Positions 1 to 8,532 of a stretch of 40,542 nt of DNA are shown in pieces. The notes under the pieces are model-generated. The model had not been told where the DNA came from, ran no database searches, and was given only the letters and a program-made list of their open reading frames with translations. Source of the DNA: a virus. Within the stretch, counting starts at the first letter, position 1, and each line of letters begins with the position of its first letter. Location: the IMG/VR virus record IMGVR_UViG_3300017782_000056, positions 1-40,542 of that record. One strand, written 5' to 3'. The position numbers and the translations under genes were made by a program.

Positions 1-123
1 ATTTATTCAAACGATCAAATTTACGCATAATGAAAACACTACAGACAGGCAGAGCAGGAGAAGGAACATTATTAGTTGCGAATGTTAACGAGGCTAAAAG
101 ACAGATTGAGCAAAATATAATAG
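1..123. repeat. Terminal direct repeat, copy 1 (copy 2 at 40420-40542)
   Basis: Bases 1-123 are identical to 40420-40542. The end of the 327-residue tail gene and the start of the tailspike gene therefore occur at both ends. This is the signature of a circular or circularly permuted molecule written with an overlap. The unique unit is 40,419 bp and the tail genes are continuous across the join. A true 123-bp packaged terminal repeat is the less likely alternative. Confidence 0.93.
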
Positions 124-2096
124 CGCGAATTTCAGGTAAAAAACTTGAATTCAAAGATTATGATAGTTTTACTCAACAGGTAGTAGATTATGACAACTCA
201 GGCACAGAGATAAACACGGATCACGCTACGATTACTGATGGCACGACTGAGGGGTTAAATGTTGATTGGGCTAGTCATTCAGGTGGGGTGTCGAGTAATG
301 ATTACGGATATATATACACAGGTATTAATTTGCCTTTTGATTGGCGAGGAGTATTCAAATTTACGGGGGAGGACGTAAACAGCACCCCGGGATTTGGTAT
401 TGGGGTAGGCACAAACGGCGGTGATAAAGGCGGAGTAGTTTATGACGCTGGTGGTCAATTATATTACCTAAATGGAGACTCTGAGCAGCCTATTCAAATG
501 GGAGTAACGAACACCTACACGGATGCAGATGTATTAGAGATAGAAATAGACTATAAACCATCAGTTAATCGAATTTATGCACGGGCAAGAAAAAACAGCG
601 GTGCATGGTCAGAATGGTTTAGGTATTTCAACACGACAATTAGGCGGTTATGTTATGGTGAAATAACTATTATGCAGCGTGGCTTTAATAGTACTTATGA
701 TGATGTGACTTTTACCTTATTCGTTGAAGATGAGGGTAAGAAAAATAACGTTTGCCTTGACGGCACGAGTGGTAATGACAGTAACGCGGGAAGCGAGGCA
801 GCCCCTTTCGCCACGTTTGAAGTCGCGGCGCGAAATTTGGCGGCCGGAGGCACTATGACTATAAAATCAGGGGACTATCGAGAAACGTTTGATTTTAATT
901 TACTGCCTCGTTGCGCTTCGGTTGTGGGCAATGTAGGCGAGAATGTTCGTTTTTTAGGATCGACAAAAATCACCGGACTGACCAAAACAGCGGGATACAC
1001 AAATATTTACGAAGCAACAACTGCCCGGCCGATTTGGGCGCAAGCTTCACACACATACGGAGTAGCTAGAATATTTCAGGACGATGCGGAAAGCTTATCG
1101 ATAACACAAGCGAACATACACGCCTTAGATAGAGGACGGTCTCATAGACTACCTTTCACAGAAATATTAAGCATAGTCGAAGATGAAACAGAGTACAATA
1201 CAGACTCACAATCTCTATCAACTAGATTAACCGCGCTCGATGCTGCGCCCGGAAAGTTTTATTATCGAGACAGTAAAATATACATTCACGCAATAGGGTC
1301 TGATGATGCTTCAATCCATGATTTTGAAATACCGAACGGCGATTTTTGCGACCCTGACGACACAGAGCTAACAAAAGATTTGTATTTAGATAATCTGACA
1401 TTTGCTTACAGCGCATCAGGGCTTAATCCCGGATCATTAAGCACTCGAATTCAAAGAAATGATGTTCGGGTATATGGTATTCAGCAGGATGACGGCTTTA
1501 TAGATGATGCTTGTTGGGGTGTAGCGCGCAATTGTGAGGCCGCAGCGGTGATGAATGATGGCGAAAATGGACATTATAACGAATTAGATGACCATGAAAC
1601 GAGCCCTGAAATAGGATCGTGTAAAATGCAGTACATATCAAGTTGGAGTCACGATAATTGGGATGAAGGAATAAGTCATCATGAGAAGTCTGATGTTAGA
1701 CTTGATGGGTGTATCTATGAGTATAACGGACAAGCAGGAGTAACTTTTGCTTTGTCGGGAAAATTCGCAGCATTTAATGTATTGTGTCGAAATAATGGGC
1801 AAAAAGTTGGCGCATCGGGATTTTCGCAAACAACTGCAACCGATGATAATCGACAAATAGGATCTTTTGACGCGTGGGGCTGTAGATCTACGGGTAATAG
1901 TGAGTCAGGCTTTGCTGCACGGACGACAGGGATAACCCTGAACCTTCACAATTGCGCAACTGACGATAACACAGACTCAGGATATTTTGCAGAAAGAGGA
2001 GCAATAATCAACGCTTACAATTGCAAGTCCGGCGACTCTACAGCTAAAACAGGCTCAGGAACTATTAATGTGATAAATGAATCAGATTTGACTTAA
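30..2096 (+). CDS. Probable tailspike / tail fibre with right-handed beta-helix
   Basis: 688 residues. The first ~230 residues look like a beta-rich, lectin-like domain. From about residue 240 the protein has the opening typical of pectate-lyase-like beta-helix proteins (DGTSGNDSNAGSEAAPFATF), followed by many short Asn/Gly-rich turns up to the C terminus. This suggests a trimeric receptor-binding tailspike that may degrade host polysaccharide, but I cannot identify catalytic residues. The start codon overlaps the stop codon of the preceding tail gene (40449 in the second copy), and the next tail gene starts one base after its stop, so it sits inside the tail operon. A structural fibre without enzyme activity is possible. 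Confidence 0.75.
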   Translation: MKTLQTGRAGEGTLLVANVNEAKRQIEQNIIARISGKKLEFKDYDSFTQQVVDYDNSGTEINTDHATITDGTTEGLNVDWASHSGGVSSNDYGYIYTGINLPFDWRGVFKFTGEDVNSTPGFGIGVGTNGGDKGGVVYDAGGQLYYLNGDSEQPIQMGVTNTYTDADVLEIEIDYKPSVNRIYARARKNSGAWSEWFRYFNTTIRRLCYGEITIMQRGFNSTYDDVTFTLFVEDEGKKNNVCLDGTSGNDSNAGSEAAPFATFEVAARNLAAGGTMTIKSGDYRETFDFNLLPRCASVVGNVGENVRFLGSTKITGLTKTAGYTNIYEATTARPIWAQASHTYGVARIFQDDAESLSITQANIHALDRGRSHRLPFTEILSIVEDETEYNTDSQSLSTRLTALDAAPGKFYYRDSKIYIHAIGSDDASIHDFEIPNGDFCDPDDTELTKDLYLDNLTFAYSASGLNPGSLSTRIQRNDVRVYGIQQDDGFIDDACWGVARNCEAAAVMNDGENGHYNELDDHETSPEIGSCKMQYISSWSHDNWDEGISHHEKSDVRLDGCIYEYNGQAGVTFALSGKFAAFNVLCRNNGQKVGASGFSQTTATDDNRQIGSFDAWGCRSTGNSESGFAARTTGITLNLHNCATDDNTDSGYFAERGAIINAYNCKSGDSTAKTGSGTINVINESDLT

Positions 2097-2858
2097 ATGA
2101 TCTCAGCACCCTACACTATACTAACCACAAAGCCACAGAAGCGCAGACTAAGCAATCAGCACCCGGAGCTGGTTGCTATTTTGCCGCATATTGATATCAC
2201 CACGCCTACTTTAAAAGCTGTGATCACGTATTCTGATGCCTCAACATTAAGTCATGATATCACTGATTCACTTACTTTGCGAGCTGGTGAAGCTCGAATC
2301 TTCAATATAGGCTTTGATAAGATTGATTACACTGCGCTTGATTCGAGCAAGACGATTAAGCACATTGTAATCCGTGTAGAATCTACCGATTTCACTGACC
2401 AATCAGCACAGGATTTCGTGCAGTACTTTCCCTATAATCCATCCGCCGACAATGTGCTGGCTATCTACTATCACAACAGTATGTCAGGTATTGACAGCCT
2501 CATTTGCGCCGGAGATCAGGCAGAAAGCACCGAGTCAAATGGTGTGATTACAGCCAGTCCGATAGACGCGGTGTATGATAGCGGATCTGCACAATATAAA
2601 TATGCAGATCCTTCGTTTCGCTCATCGCTGCAAACCAGCACAGGAACACAACCAGGCAAAGAGATATTTGCCTTAAAAGACTTTTTTAACACGAAGAGCG
2701 CATTTGAATACAGGGACACAGACGCAGGTGTATTGAGGTTGCCGATTATCCCAATTTCCGAGGGGATGACATACCCTTCTACAAATAGCAACCTGAAGCA
2801 ATTGCAGATCAGTTTTCAATATGCTTTTGAAGAAAAAACAATTGACAGAATACTATGA
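2097..2858 (+). CDS. Tail protein of unknown role, adjacent to tailspike
   Basis: 253 residues, mostly predicted beta strands with no membrane segment and no recognised motif. It starts directly after the stop of the tailspike gene and overlaps the next tail gene by 4 bases (ATGA), so the three genes are almost certainly co-translated. Position between the spike and a large baseplate-type protein suggests a tail tip or adaptor component. Function is inferred from position only. Confidence 0.65.
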   Translation: MISAPYTILTTKPQKRRLSNQHPELVAILPHIDITTPTLKAVITYSDASTLSHDITDSLTLRAGEARIFNIGFDKIDYTALDSSKTIKHIVIRVESTDFTDQSAQDFVQYFPYNPSADNVLAIYYHNSMSGIDSLICAGDQAESTESNGVITASPIDAVYDSGSAQYKYADPSFRSSLQTSTGTQPGKEIFALKDFFNTKSAFEYRDTDAGVLRLPIIPISEGMTYPSTNSNLKQLQISFQYAFEEKTIDRIL

Positions 2859-4768
2859 GCGTAGGGCTACAATATCAAGGCAAGCAATTAGTCTTAGATC
2901 CTAATTTCTCAATCCGCTGGGAAGTGCAGGACGATTTGTTTGAGTTCGATAGATTAGGTCAGGCTTATAGCTGGACCATCAGTATTCCGATCAAAGGGAA
3001 TGAGGCTATCTTCAACTATGCCAGTGATGCAGCGAGTGCCAAAAATAGATTTAAAACGTATGAGGGGTTTGTCGTAACAATTGGCGGGAATGCTTGGTGG
3101 AATTGTAATTTTGATTTAATCAAAACTAGTGCAGATGGCAAATATTACAATGGTGCTTTAACAACAGTCTCAAGCGCTTTTTATGATAAGAAATCAAGCA
3201 AAATAGCTGATCTTATCACGGAAGAAATACCGGTTGCAGACGATTCGTATGCTAATGTGATTGAATCTATCAACAACTTAACAGATAGTAATATCAGGTT
3301 TCCTTACGTCCATTTTCATAACGACAATACGACAATGCCGATTGCTGGGGATGCTATTTTAAATATCAACGCTGATTTCAAAAACGAACCAGTCGTTAAT
3401 AGGTCTGCATATTTTCTGATGCCAGCATTTAAGCTGAGCTGGTTAGTTAAATTATGCCTGACTGGCATAGGACTAAAGGTGGTACTAGACAATACAGACA
3501 AAGAACTAGACAATCTTATTGTAATGTCCAATAGACTGATCGATCAACAAAAAAACCCATTAGGATTACAAACCTACTTTGCAAACATCAATAATCAACT
3601 GCAAGTATCTAAGTATGTCCCTGACATTACGCTCTCCGAGTTGGTCAAGGATTATATGTTTTACACAGGCAAAAACGTGACAATAGAAGATGACACAATC
3701 ATTTTCACACAACTAGAGCGAATGGTTAGGAAAAGTGGCGCTTACACCGATCTAGGTAGTAAATATTCTAGTATGATACTTCCCCGAAAAAATAGCATTA
3801 ATGGCATTTGCATTGAATATGACTACAAAGATGACATCACTAAGTCTGATGCTGCTCCTGCTGGTAAATACAAGGGAGAGGTAATTAATAAAATCTCCAT
3901 CCCTGCCACAGCAGAAGTAGGAGACTCTTTTTTCATAAAAGAACTCAATAGATATTTATTAGTCGTGGACATTATCGGTAATGACACTCTTTATTACAAA
4001 AACAATGGTCATCCATACCGCATTGTTGAAATGGGAAGTAGCGAAGATTGTCATAGTTGGTCGCCTAGTATTTTGCCAGCAGCCACGAAGGATAGATTTG
4101 AATTTAAAATAATAGACAAAGAATGTTTGGTCACCAGTAATGGTAGTGGTAAGGTAAGAATCACGGGTGATTTTGACACATTACCAATAAACACTCGTAT
4201 AGGTTGGGTAAGAGAAGACGAGCCAGAGTCACAGATAGACCTGTTATTTGTTGGCCCATGGGTTGAGTCCTCATCGTTGGGGTCGATGGATCTAAATTGT
4301 GATTATCTTGTAGATTTCAAAATAAATAAACTTATTATCGGCACTAACCTTAATTATGTTATTCCGGTAATTCAAGAAGATATCTATTATCCAGAAATTG
4401 GAAATACTCTTGGCAATAATTTTAAAGGTCGGATTATGTTTTGGCGTGGCATGACAAATGGCACTGATGGCTCTCCTTATCCTTACGCAACAGCGGACAA
4501 ATACAGCGTGAACGGCGTTGAATTGGGAGAATATTCACTCGACACAAGTACAGATAGTAAAATATATAGTGTCTGGAGCAACATATATAATTTTCTGAAA
4601 AATGCCAGAATAGTAAACCTCAAGACTTTTCTATCTTCCCACTTATTGCAAAAATTAAACAGAAAAAAGATTAGACATATAAAAGGATTAATGCTCTTTA
4701 AGTCCTTAAAATGTCTAATCACCAATAGAGGCATAAGAGATCAGGAAATAGAGGGCTATGGGTTGTAG
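2855..4768 (+). CDS. Large tail tip / baseplate-like protein
   Basis: 637 residues. The N terminus (residues 1-110) reads like a beta-rich assembly domain with FEFDRLGQAYSWTISIPIKGN. The C terminus ends in a short basic segment (about residues 575-637) with a pattern of a conserved hydrophobic block, LFKSLKCLITNRGI and EIEGYGL, of the kind I associate with tail proteins in phages of Bacteroidota. It is the last gene of the late tail operon. Its stop is only 22 bases from the end of the oppositely oriented accessory gene at 4791-5225, with no strong terminator between them. Role as hub or distal tail protein is an inference from size, location and fold impression. Confidence 0.65.
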   Translation: MSVGLQYQGKQLVLDPNFSIRWEVQDDLFEFDRLGQAYSWTISIPIKGNEAIFNYASDAASAKNRFKTYEGFVVTIGGNAWWNCNFDLIKTSADGKYYNGALTTVSSAFYDKKSSKIADLITEEIPVADDSYANVIESINNLTDSNIRFPYVHFHNDNTTMPIAGDAILNINADFKNEPVVNRSAYFLMPAFKLSWLVKLCLTGIGLKVVLDNTDKELDNLIVMSNRLIDQQKNPLGLQTYFANINNQLQVSKYVPDITLSELVKDYMFYTGKNVTIEDDTIIFTQLERMVRKSGAYTDLGSKYSSMILPRKNSINGICIEYDYKDDITKSDAAPAGKYKGEVINKISIPATAEVGDSFFIKELNRYLLVVDIIGNDTLYYKNNGHPYRIVEMGSSEDCHSWSPSILPAATKDRFEFKIIDKECLVTSNGSGKVRITGDFDTLPINTRIGWVREDEPESQIDLLFVGPWVESSSLGSMDLNCDYLVDFKINKLIIGTNLNYVIPVIQEDIYYPEIGNTLGNNFKGRIMFWRGMTNGTDGSPYPYATADKYSVNGVELGEYSLDTSTDSKIYSVWSNIYNFLKNARIVNLKTFLSSHLLQKLNRKKIRHIKGLMLFKSLKCLITNRGIRDQEIEGYGL

Positions 4769-4790
4769 TAATACAAGCCATAGCGCCATA

Positions 4791-5225
4791 TTAATCACCT
4801 AGCAACTTCCTTAGCTTCTCCTTTTCCTTGTTTCTCGTGTCAGAAATCAAAATAGTACCACCAACAAAAACTGCAGCACCACCTAGCGACAACCCCTTAA
4901 TTGTTGTCTGCCTACGTGCCAGTTGATCATCTAGCTCTTGAATGCTGAGCCCCTCCTGCTCAATATCCGTCACCGCCAATACCAAGGCCGTACTTAATGC
5001 CGTAATGCCCAAAACTTGCAATACAGAGCCACCTGTTTTGCGTTCATAGATGTTTGTCCATGACAAGTATATTGTGGCCGGTACATCATCGCTACGCTCG
5101 ACCATTATGGTAGGTTCATTGATTACTTCATTTCCTTTCTTGAGTATTTTGTAACCCGGATCATCTTGTGCACACAAGCAACCCCCAGCCATGACCACAC
5201 ATATAAGTACTATTACTTTTTTCAT
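4791..5225 (-). CDS. Exported/membrane accessory protein (probable lysogenic-conversion gene)
   Basis: 144 residues on the strand opposite the tail operon. Residues 1-20 form a signal peptide or lipoprotein-like leader (MKKVIVLICVVMAGGCLCAQ). Two further hydrophobic stretches lie near residues 67-85 (VLQVLGITALSTALVLAV) and 113-128 (LSLGGAAVFVGGTILI), with a charged C terminus. Orientation against the structural genes, its own -7 box just upstream, and an envelope location fit a gene expressed in the lysogen, perhaps altering the host surface or blocking superinfection. The mature cleavage site could be the signal-peptidase II type at GGC or type I after CLCAQ. No family recognised. Confidence 0.65.
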   Translation of the reverse strand: MKKVIVLICVVMAGGCLCAQDDPGYKILKKGNEVINEPTIMVERSDDVPATIYLSWTNIYERKTGGSVLQVLGITALSTALVLAVTDIEQEGLSIQELDDQLARRQTTIKGLSLGGAAVFVGGTILISDTRNKEKEKLRKLLGD

Positions 5226-5238
5226 AACGTTTTTTATT

Positions 5239-5246
5239 CAAACATA
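5239..5246 (-). promoter_or_regulatory. -7 box of the promoter for the antisense membrane protein
   Basis: On the minus strand this reads TATGTTTG, a perfect match to the Bacteroidota -7 consensus TAnnTTTG, and it ends 14 bases before the start codon at 5225. No convincing TTTG -33 box lies 19-21 bases upstream, so the promoter may be weak or activator-dependent. Confidence 0.45.
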
Positions 5247-5376
5247 GATAATGATTAGCACTTTCCCTTGTTTGAGTTTCAGTCACAAAGTCAATAAAAA
5301 ACAGCTATATACAATATTTAGGAGGGTTTTTTATGTATAAAACTTTGTGTGTAACCTGTTTATAACTATCCCCCAG

Positions 5377-5412
5377 CGTCCTACTCTTCGAGAGATATAT
5401 TCATCTTCTTTG
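5377..5412 (+). promoter_or_regulatory. Phage late-type promoter (site 1) for the small lipoprotein
   Basis: CGTCCTAC at 5377-5384, 20 nt spacer, then CTTCTTTG at 5405-5412. This matches the family TGTCCTAC-N20-YAnnTTnR seen at seven other sites. The lipoprotein start codon (5444) lies about 30 bases downstream, so this copy would produce a short leader, unlike the leaderless copies. Confidence 0.6.
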
Positions 5413-5443
5413 ACTTTCATTTTTACACGTAAAAAACAAAAAC

Positions 5444-5611
5444 ATGAAAAAGATTTTATTCGTATTATCACTCACAGTATCTGCAATGTTCCTCTCGTCT
5501 TGCGATAGAGATGACGAGCTAGTCTCCCCAGATTTTGAAGAAGTAGCCGCACCTACTGACGAAGACGACAACAATGGATCTGGCACAAAAGGCGGAAACG
5601 GAGGCGGTTAA
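5444..5611 (+). CDS. Small lipoprotein, 55 residues
   Basis: A short reading frame starting with a signal peptide and lipobox (MKKILFVLSLTVSAMFLSSC), the cysteine being residue 20. The mature part is acidic (DRDDELVSPDFEE) and ends in a Gly/Asn-rich tail. It has its own late-type promoter and its own terminator (5632-5678), so it is a single-gene unit. That arrangement fits an accessory gene acting at the envelope, for example in superinfection exclusion, but the role is not shown. A reading frame also exists on the opposite strand here; the lipobox and promoter favour this one. Confidence 0.75.
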   Translation: MKKILFVLSLTVSAMFLSSCDRDDELVSPDFEEVAAPTDEDDNNGSGTKGGNGGG

Positions 5612-5631
5612 TATGCCGTATAACAAATCAT

Positions 5632-5678
5632 AAAAAAAGCATCTAAAAGCCTTAAAGGTCAATCGATGCTTTTTTTTT
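5632..5678 (+). terminator. Intrinsic terminator after the lipoprotein gene
   Basis: AAAAAAGCATC pairs with GATGCTTTTTT around a loop of about 20 nt, followed by a run of T. The upstream A-run makes it potentially bidirectional. Confidence 0.75.
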
Positions 5679-5731
5679 CCTCATTAAATGCCGATATTGA
5701 CAGATAATTCCACACCAAACAAATCAAGATT

Positions 5732-6934
5732 ATGCTGTTCTTTATATCATATGTTATAATAAATCTTTTTCAACCTCAAATCCAACCGTCAACAGAGATT
5801 ATTGATTACTATAATGGCGCAGTTGATCTATCAAATGATGAAGCCGTGACGTTAATAGAAGCAACCATACTCGATCCCGCATCAGAGTATGAAGAGGTCG
5901 TGGCGCGGTATCTTGGCGGCTACCTTTACGAAAACAAAAATCAGAATATAAAATCAATCACTTACAGCCTGTCTGCTTTGCAGAAAGTGAGCAAGCTGGA
6001 CACAGTAGACAACTATTTGATTTGGGGAATATTAAACAATATTGGCGATGCGCTTGACAACCTACACAGCTACCAAGAGGCTATATCTTATTACAAGCAA
6101 GCCCTCAAATACGCGCCCCTTTTAGGAAAAAAAGAAACAGCTTGGACTCACGAGAACCTAGGCAACAGCTACCGAGACGCGCTCGAAGCAGAAAACACAA
6201 TCAAGCACTACAATCAAGCCTTTAATATTTACATTATCACAGAAAACACCGAGCGCATTGCATATATGCATTACAAGTACGGTTATGCGCTTTTTAAAGC
6301 AGAGAAGTATGACACGGCTCAGTATTACTTCGAGCAAGCCGCCTATGATCCAGCCTCTAGCAATTCGGTCAAAGGAAAGTCTCTCAAGCGGCTCGGAATG
6401 ATAGCCGCAAAGCATGAGCAGTACCGCACTGCATATAATTACATGAACCAGGGGCTTTATTATCTTGAGGGGCGCTGGGACTATCTCACTTACTTAGACA
6501 TGATTGAGGTAATCCTTGCGGCTGGTCAGCTTAAAAAAGCGGACAGCTTAGCGACAATAGCCTACACACATTACGACAGCACAAGCCAATCAGCACAAGA
6601 TCACACTATATTACTCCTACAATCCCAAATAACAGAAGCCAAGGGCGACTACAAATCCGCGCTACAGCTTAACAAACAATACGCCGCGCATATAGCGAAC
6701 CTCAGCGATCAGGTAACCAACACAAAAAATACCGTAATTGCCGCTTATGCCACGATCATACTAGACAATCATGCACATTTCAATAAGATAAAGAAAAACG
6801 AGAGCGATCACCTGATCCTAATCGTGATAGCCACATCAGCCATTGCTCTACTTTTAATCATGATCTATCTACGCCGTAGACGCGCCATGGCTGTCAAGCA
6901 TATGCAAGAAAGAATCTATGTCGCGCTTTCGTAG
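5732..6934 (+). CDS. TPR-repeat membrane protein, sensor part of a truncated regulator
   Basis: 400 residues. A short hydrophobic N terminus (MLFFISYVIINLF) is followed by TPR-like helical repeats across residues ~50-320 (patterns such as YQEAISYYKQALKYAP and YDTAQYYFEQAAYDP). A transmembrane helix lies near residues 356-380 (LILIVIATSAIALLLIMIYL) and a basic tail of ~20 residues ends in YVALS. This is the layout of the periplasmic TPR sensor plus membrane helix found in TPR-TM-LuxR or TPR-TM-kinase regulators of Bacteroidota, but the cytoplasmic output domain is absent. It may be a host gene fragment captured by the phage or a deliberate decoy. It lies in the accessory region after a terminator. 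Function unknown. Confidence 0.7.
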   Translation: MLFFISYVIINLFQPQIQPSTEIIDYYNGAVDLSNDEAVTLIEATILDPASEYEEVVARYLGGYLYENKNQNIKSITYSLSALQKVSKLDTVDNYLIWGILNNIGDALDNLHSYQEAISYYKQALKYAPLLGKKETAWTHENLGNSYRDALEAENTIKHYNQAFNIYIITENTERIAYMHYKYGYALFKAEKYDTAQYYFEQAAYDPASSNSVKGKSLKRLGMIAAKHEQYRTAYNYMNQGLYYLEGRWDYLTYLDMIEVILAAGQLKKADSLATIAYTHYDSTSQSAQDHTILLLQSQITEAKGDYKSALQLNKQYAAHIANLSDQVTNTKNTVIAAYATIILDNHAHFNKIKKNESDHLILIVIATSAIALLLIMIYLRRRRAMAVKHMQERIYVALS

Positions 6935-6941
6935 TTATGAT

Positions 6942-7030
6942 ATGATGAGTGAGGTGCGCGCTACGTGTTACTGGCAATAACCTGATAGACGTATCGGATA
7001 GTCACGATCACAGGCAGCCTCATTCATCAT
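6942..7030. repeat. Large imperfect palindrome after the TPR gene
   Basis: The arm at 6942-6954 (ATGATGAGTGAGG) pairs with 7018-7030 (CCTCATTCATCAT) at 12 of 13 positions. Smaller complementary stretches lie inside. It occupies most of the 161-bp gap between the TPR gene and the next small gene. It resembles the attC-like palindromes between the methylase genes but lacks clear core sites. Confidence 0.45.
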
Positions 7031-7047
7031 GTCGACTCAGCTAAAAA

Positions 7048-7090
7048 TAACGATCAGGTAAAAAGCGGAAACAACGGTTAAATAACTACT
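7048..7090 (+). repeat. Direct repeat upstream of small gene 1 (second copy 7357-7401)
   Basis: This stretch begins TAACGATCAGGTAA, continues AAGCGGA and ends TAAATAACTAC; the copy at 7357-7401 has the same three blocks with a diverged middle. Each ends a few bases before a start codon (7096 and 7406), and in the second copy the first TAA is the stop codon of the preceding gene. It is a repeated intergenic module of a gene cassette, perhaps carrying a promoter or recombination site. Confidence 0.7.
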
Positions 7091-7095
7091 GAAAC

Positions 7096-7359
7096 ATGAT
7101 AACTGAAAAAATCAATCAAATTGAGAAGCTGGTAACTGTTCCAAGTGCAGAAATAGATCCAGACGGTGCTAGCAATGCTATGCAAATACTGATACACTTA
7201 ACCGAGCTAAGAGATCTAGTTGATTCTGCTTTTTTACCGCCTGTTAGCGAGATCGATTTGCTAATGGAGTTTGATGTATGGATAAGCGCAAGATTCAAGC
7301 AAGAGTATAAAATAGAAGAGTCAAAGGAAATAATGCAAAAGTTCCTGAGTTCTCGCTAA
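7096..7359 (+). CDS. Small protein, 87 residues, unknown
   Basis: Acidic, helical, no membrane segment. The segment LRDLVDSAFLPPVSE resembles AELVKESYSLPPVIG in the next gene, and both genes are preceded by the same ~43-bp repeat, so the two may be diverged duplicates or members of one cassette family. No enzyme motif seen. Confidence 0.6.
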   Translation: MITEKINQIEKLVTVPSAEIDPDGASNAMQILIHLTELRDLVDSAFLPPVSEIDLLMEFDVWISARFKQEYKIEESKEIMQKFLSSR

Positions 7360-7405
7360 CGATCAGGTAAGAAGCGGATTATTTGACGGGTAAATAACTA
7401 CAATA

Positions 7406-7636
7406 ATGGATATAAAAGAAAAACTAAAGCAACGATTTAATGTGCCTGAAAATTGGGATAAGCACGACTATGCTATCCATAGATATAGCTTTGATGATTT
7501 GCTAGAAGCAGCAGAACTAGTCAAAGAATCTTATTCCTTACCGCCTGTTATTGGTTGTGATCATAATTTTAAACCACATGAGCATACGGCATTGTGGGAA
7601 TTTGATAAATGTACTAAATGCGGCAAAATATCATAA
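7406..7636 (+). CDS. Small zinc-ribbon-like protein, 76 residues
   Basis: The C-terminal half carries a CxH...CxxC arrangement (CDHNFKPHEHT, then FDKCTKCGKIS), suggesting one zinc site formed by Cys/His pairs. The N-terminal half is helical and shares an LPPV turn with the preceding small gene. It is preceded by the second copy of the repeat at 7357-7401. Downstream lies the 7644-7663 repeat and then a convergent repressor-like gene. Role unknown; a nucleic-acid or protein binding function is plausible. Confidence 0.6.
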   Translation: MDIKEKLKQRFNVPENWDKHDYAIHRYSFDDLLEAAELVKESYSLPPVIGCDHNFKPHEHTALWEFDKCTKCGKIS

Positions 7637-7643
7637 CCTATAA

Positions 7644-7663
7644 ACGCCCATATACTCCAGTAC
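7644..7663 (+). repeat. 20-bp direct repeat shared with the recombinase upstream region (copy 2 at 19089-19108)
   Basis: ACGCCCATATACTCCAGTAC is identical in the two places, and weaker similarity continues for ~40 bases (ATTAA, AAAAACAGAC, CGGATT). The second copy sits just upstream of the first recombinase gene and its similarity runs into that gene's first codons. The pair brackets the control, replication and methylase regions. Confidence 0.75.
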
Positions 7664-7726
7664 CATTAACACATTAAAAACCAGACAATTACAAGCTCCG
7701 GATTACATAAATACTGCGGATAAATG

Positions 7727-8137
7727 TTAGATCTTTTTCAAGTCTTGCATGACGCGCAGTAGCTCCTCACGATAGCGCTTGTTTTCAGCGACCAGCTTGG
7801 CCGACTCAGCCTTGAGCGCGTCGACACTCGCCGCATCTCCGGCGGCAGTGCCATCGATCAGCATATTGAGATATTGTAGTTGCGGGTCTTCAGCTCTGTC
7901 AAGACTACTGATCTCACTGATGACCGTCTGTATTTGCGGAAAGTACAAGCGAGGGTCCACCCCTATTATATTCGCAATACGGATCACCTTATAGCCATCG
8001 ATCAAGTGATCATTGCCCGGCGACAGCCAGCGATTGAGCGTGTTGCGATCTACAGGATATTGTGTGTATACATCCTTCTTTGATGCGCCACTGGCTTCAA
8101 ACATTTTCAATAGCTTCTCAGAGGAATATACGGGCAT
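7727..8137 (-). CDS. Repressor-like HTH protein with coiled-coil tail (paralog of 9079-9492)
   Basis: 136 residues. Residues ~5-60 form an XRE-like helix-turn-helix domain (SGASKKDVYTQYPVDRNTLNRWL, then IRIANIIGVDPRLYFP). Residues ~95-136 are a Lys/Glu/Leu-rich coiled coil, probably for dimerisation. Its pattern (YS-E--KM---SG-S---YT ... RIA---G----YFP) matches the protein encoded at 9079-9492, so the two are paralogs. There is no peptidase domain of the LexA/CI type. It is transcribed away from 8320 and converges on the 7406 gene. It may control the accessory region or compete with its paralog; its operator is not evident. Confidence 0.7.
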   Translation of the reverse strand: MPVYSSEKLLKMFEASGASKKDVYTQYPVDRNTLNRWLSPGNDHLIDGYKVIRIANIIGVDPRLYFPQIQTVISEISSLDRAEDPQLQYLNMLIDGTAAGDAASVDALKAESAKLVAENKRYREELLRVMQDLKKI

Positions 8138-8319
8138 AAAGCGTCTTTGTGTTACTTATTAAGGCACTAAGTTAATAAAAATAACCTTTTTCTTTTATAT
8201 AATGTCGCATCTTGATACATTTACAACACATTTAAAGCTATTCTATGCATCATTAAGCTACACAAGTATACGAATAATACTGCATTTTTAAACACAATGT
8301 CCTTTTCAATCAGCACAAC

Positions 8320-8532
8320 ATGAGCCAACAAACCACCGCGATTGCCGCACTCAAACAAGAAACCTCCTTTGAAGACTTGCAAAAAGAACTTAACACCGCA
8401 CGACTCCACCTGCTCGACGAGCAGCTAGACTTGCCCCACGAATACCTGCAAGAATACTGTCACACGCTAGACCTGACACTCGCTGCACTCGCCGAAGTGA
8501 TGCAGCCGCCAAAAGAAAAAAACAGCAATTAA
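8320..8532 (+). CDS. Small protein, 70 residues, unknown
   Basis: Helical, acidic, with the segment EDLQKELNTARLHLLDEQ and a Lys-rich end. It is divergent from the repressor-like gene at 7727-8137, the usual place for a gene that this repressor would control. The 182-bp gap between them is AT-rich with an imperfect repeat (TTATTAA and TTAATAA at about 8157-8180) but no clear operator. Function unknown. Confidence 0.55.
   Translation: MSQQTTAIAALKQETSFEDLQKELNTARLHLLDEQLDLPHEYLQEYCHTLDLTLAALAEVMQPPKEKNSN

Noticed and set aside
1-2096. Diversity-generating retroelement acting on the tailspike
   Set aside because: No reverse transcriptase gene and no template/variable repeat pair seen in the genome.
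7048-7401. CRISPR array
   Set aside because: Only two repeat copies, diverged in the middle, with a coding gene between them; no regular spacers and no cas genes.
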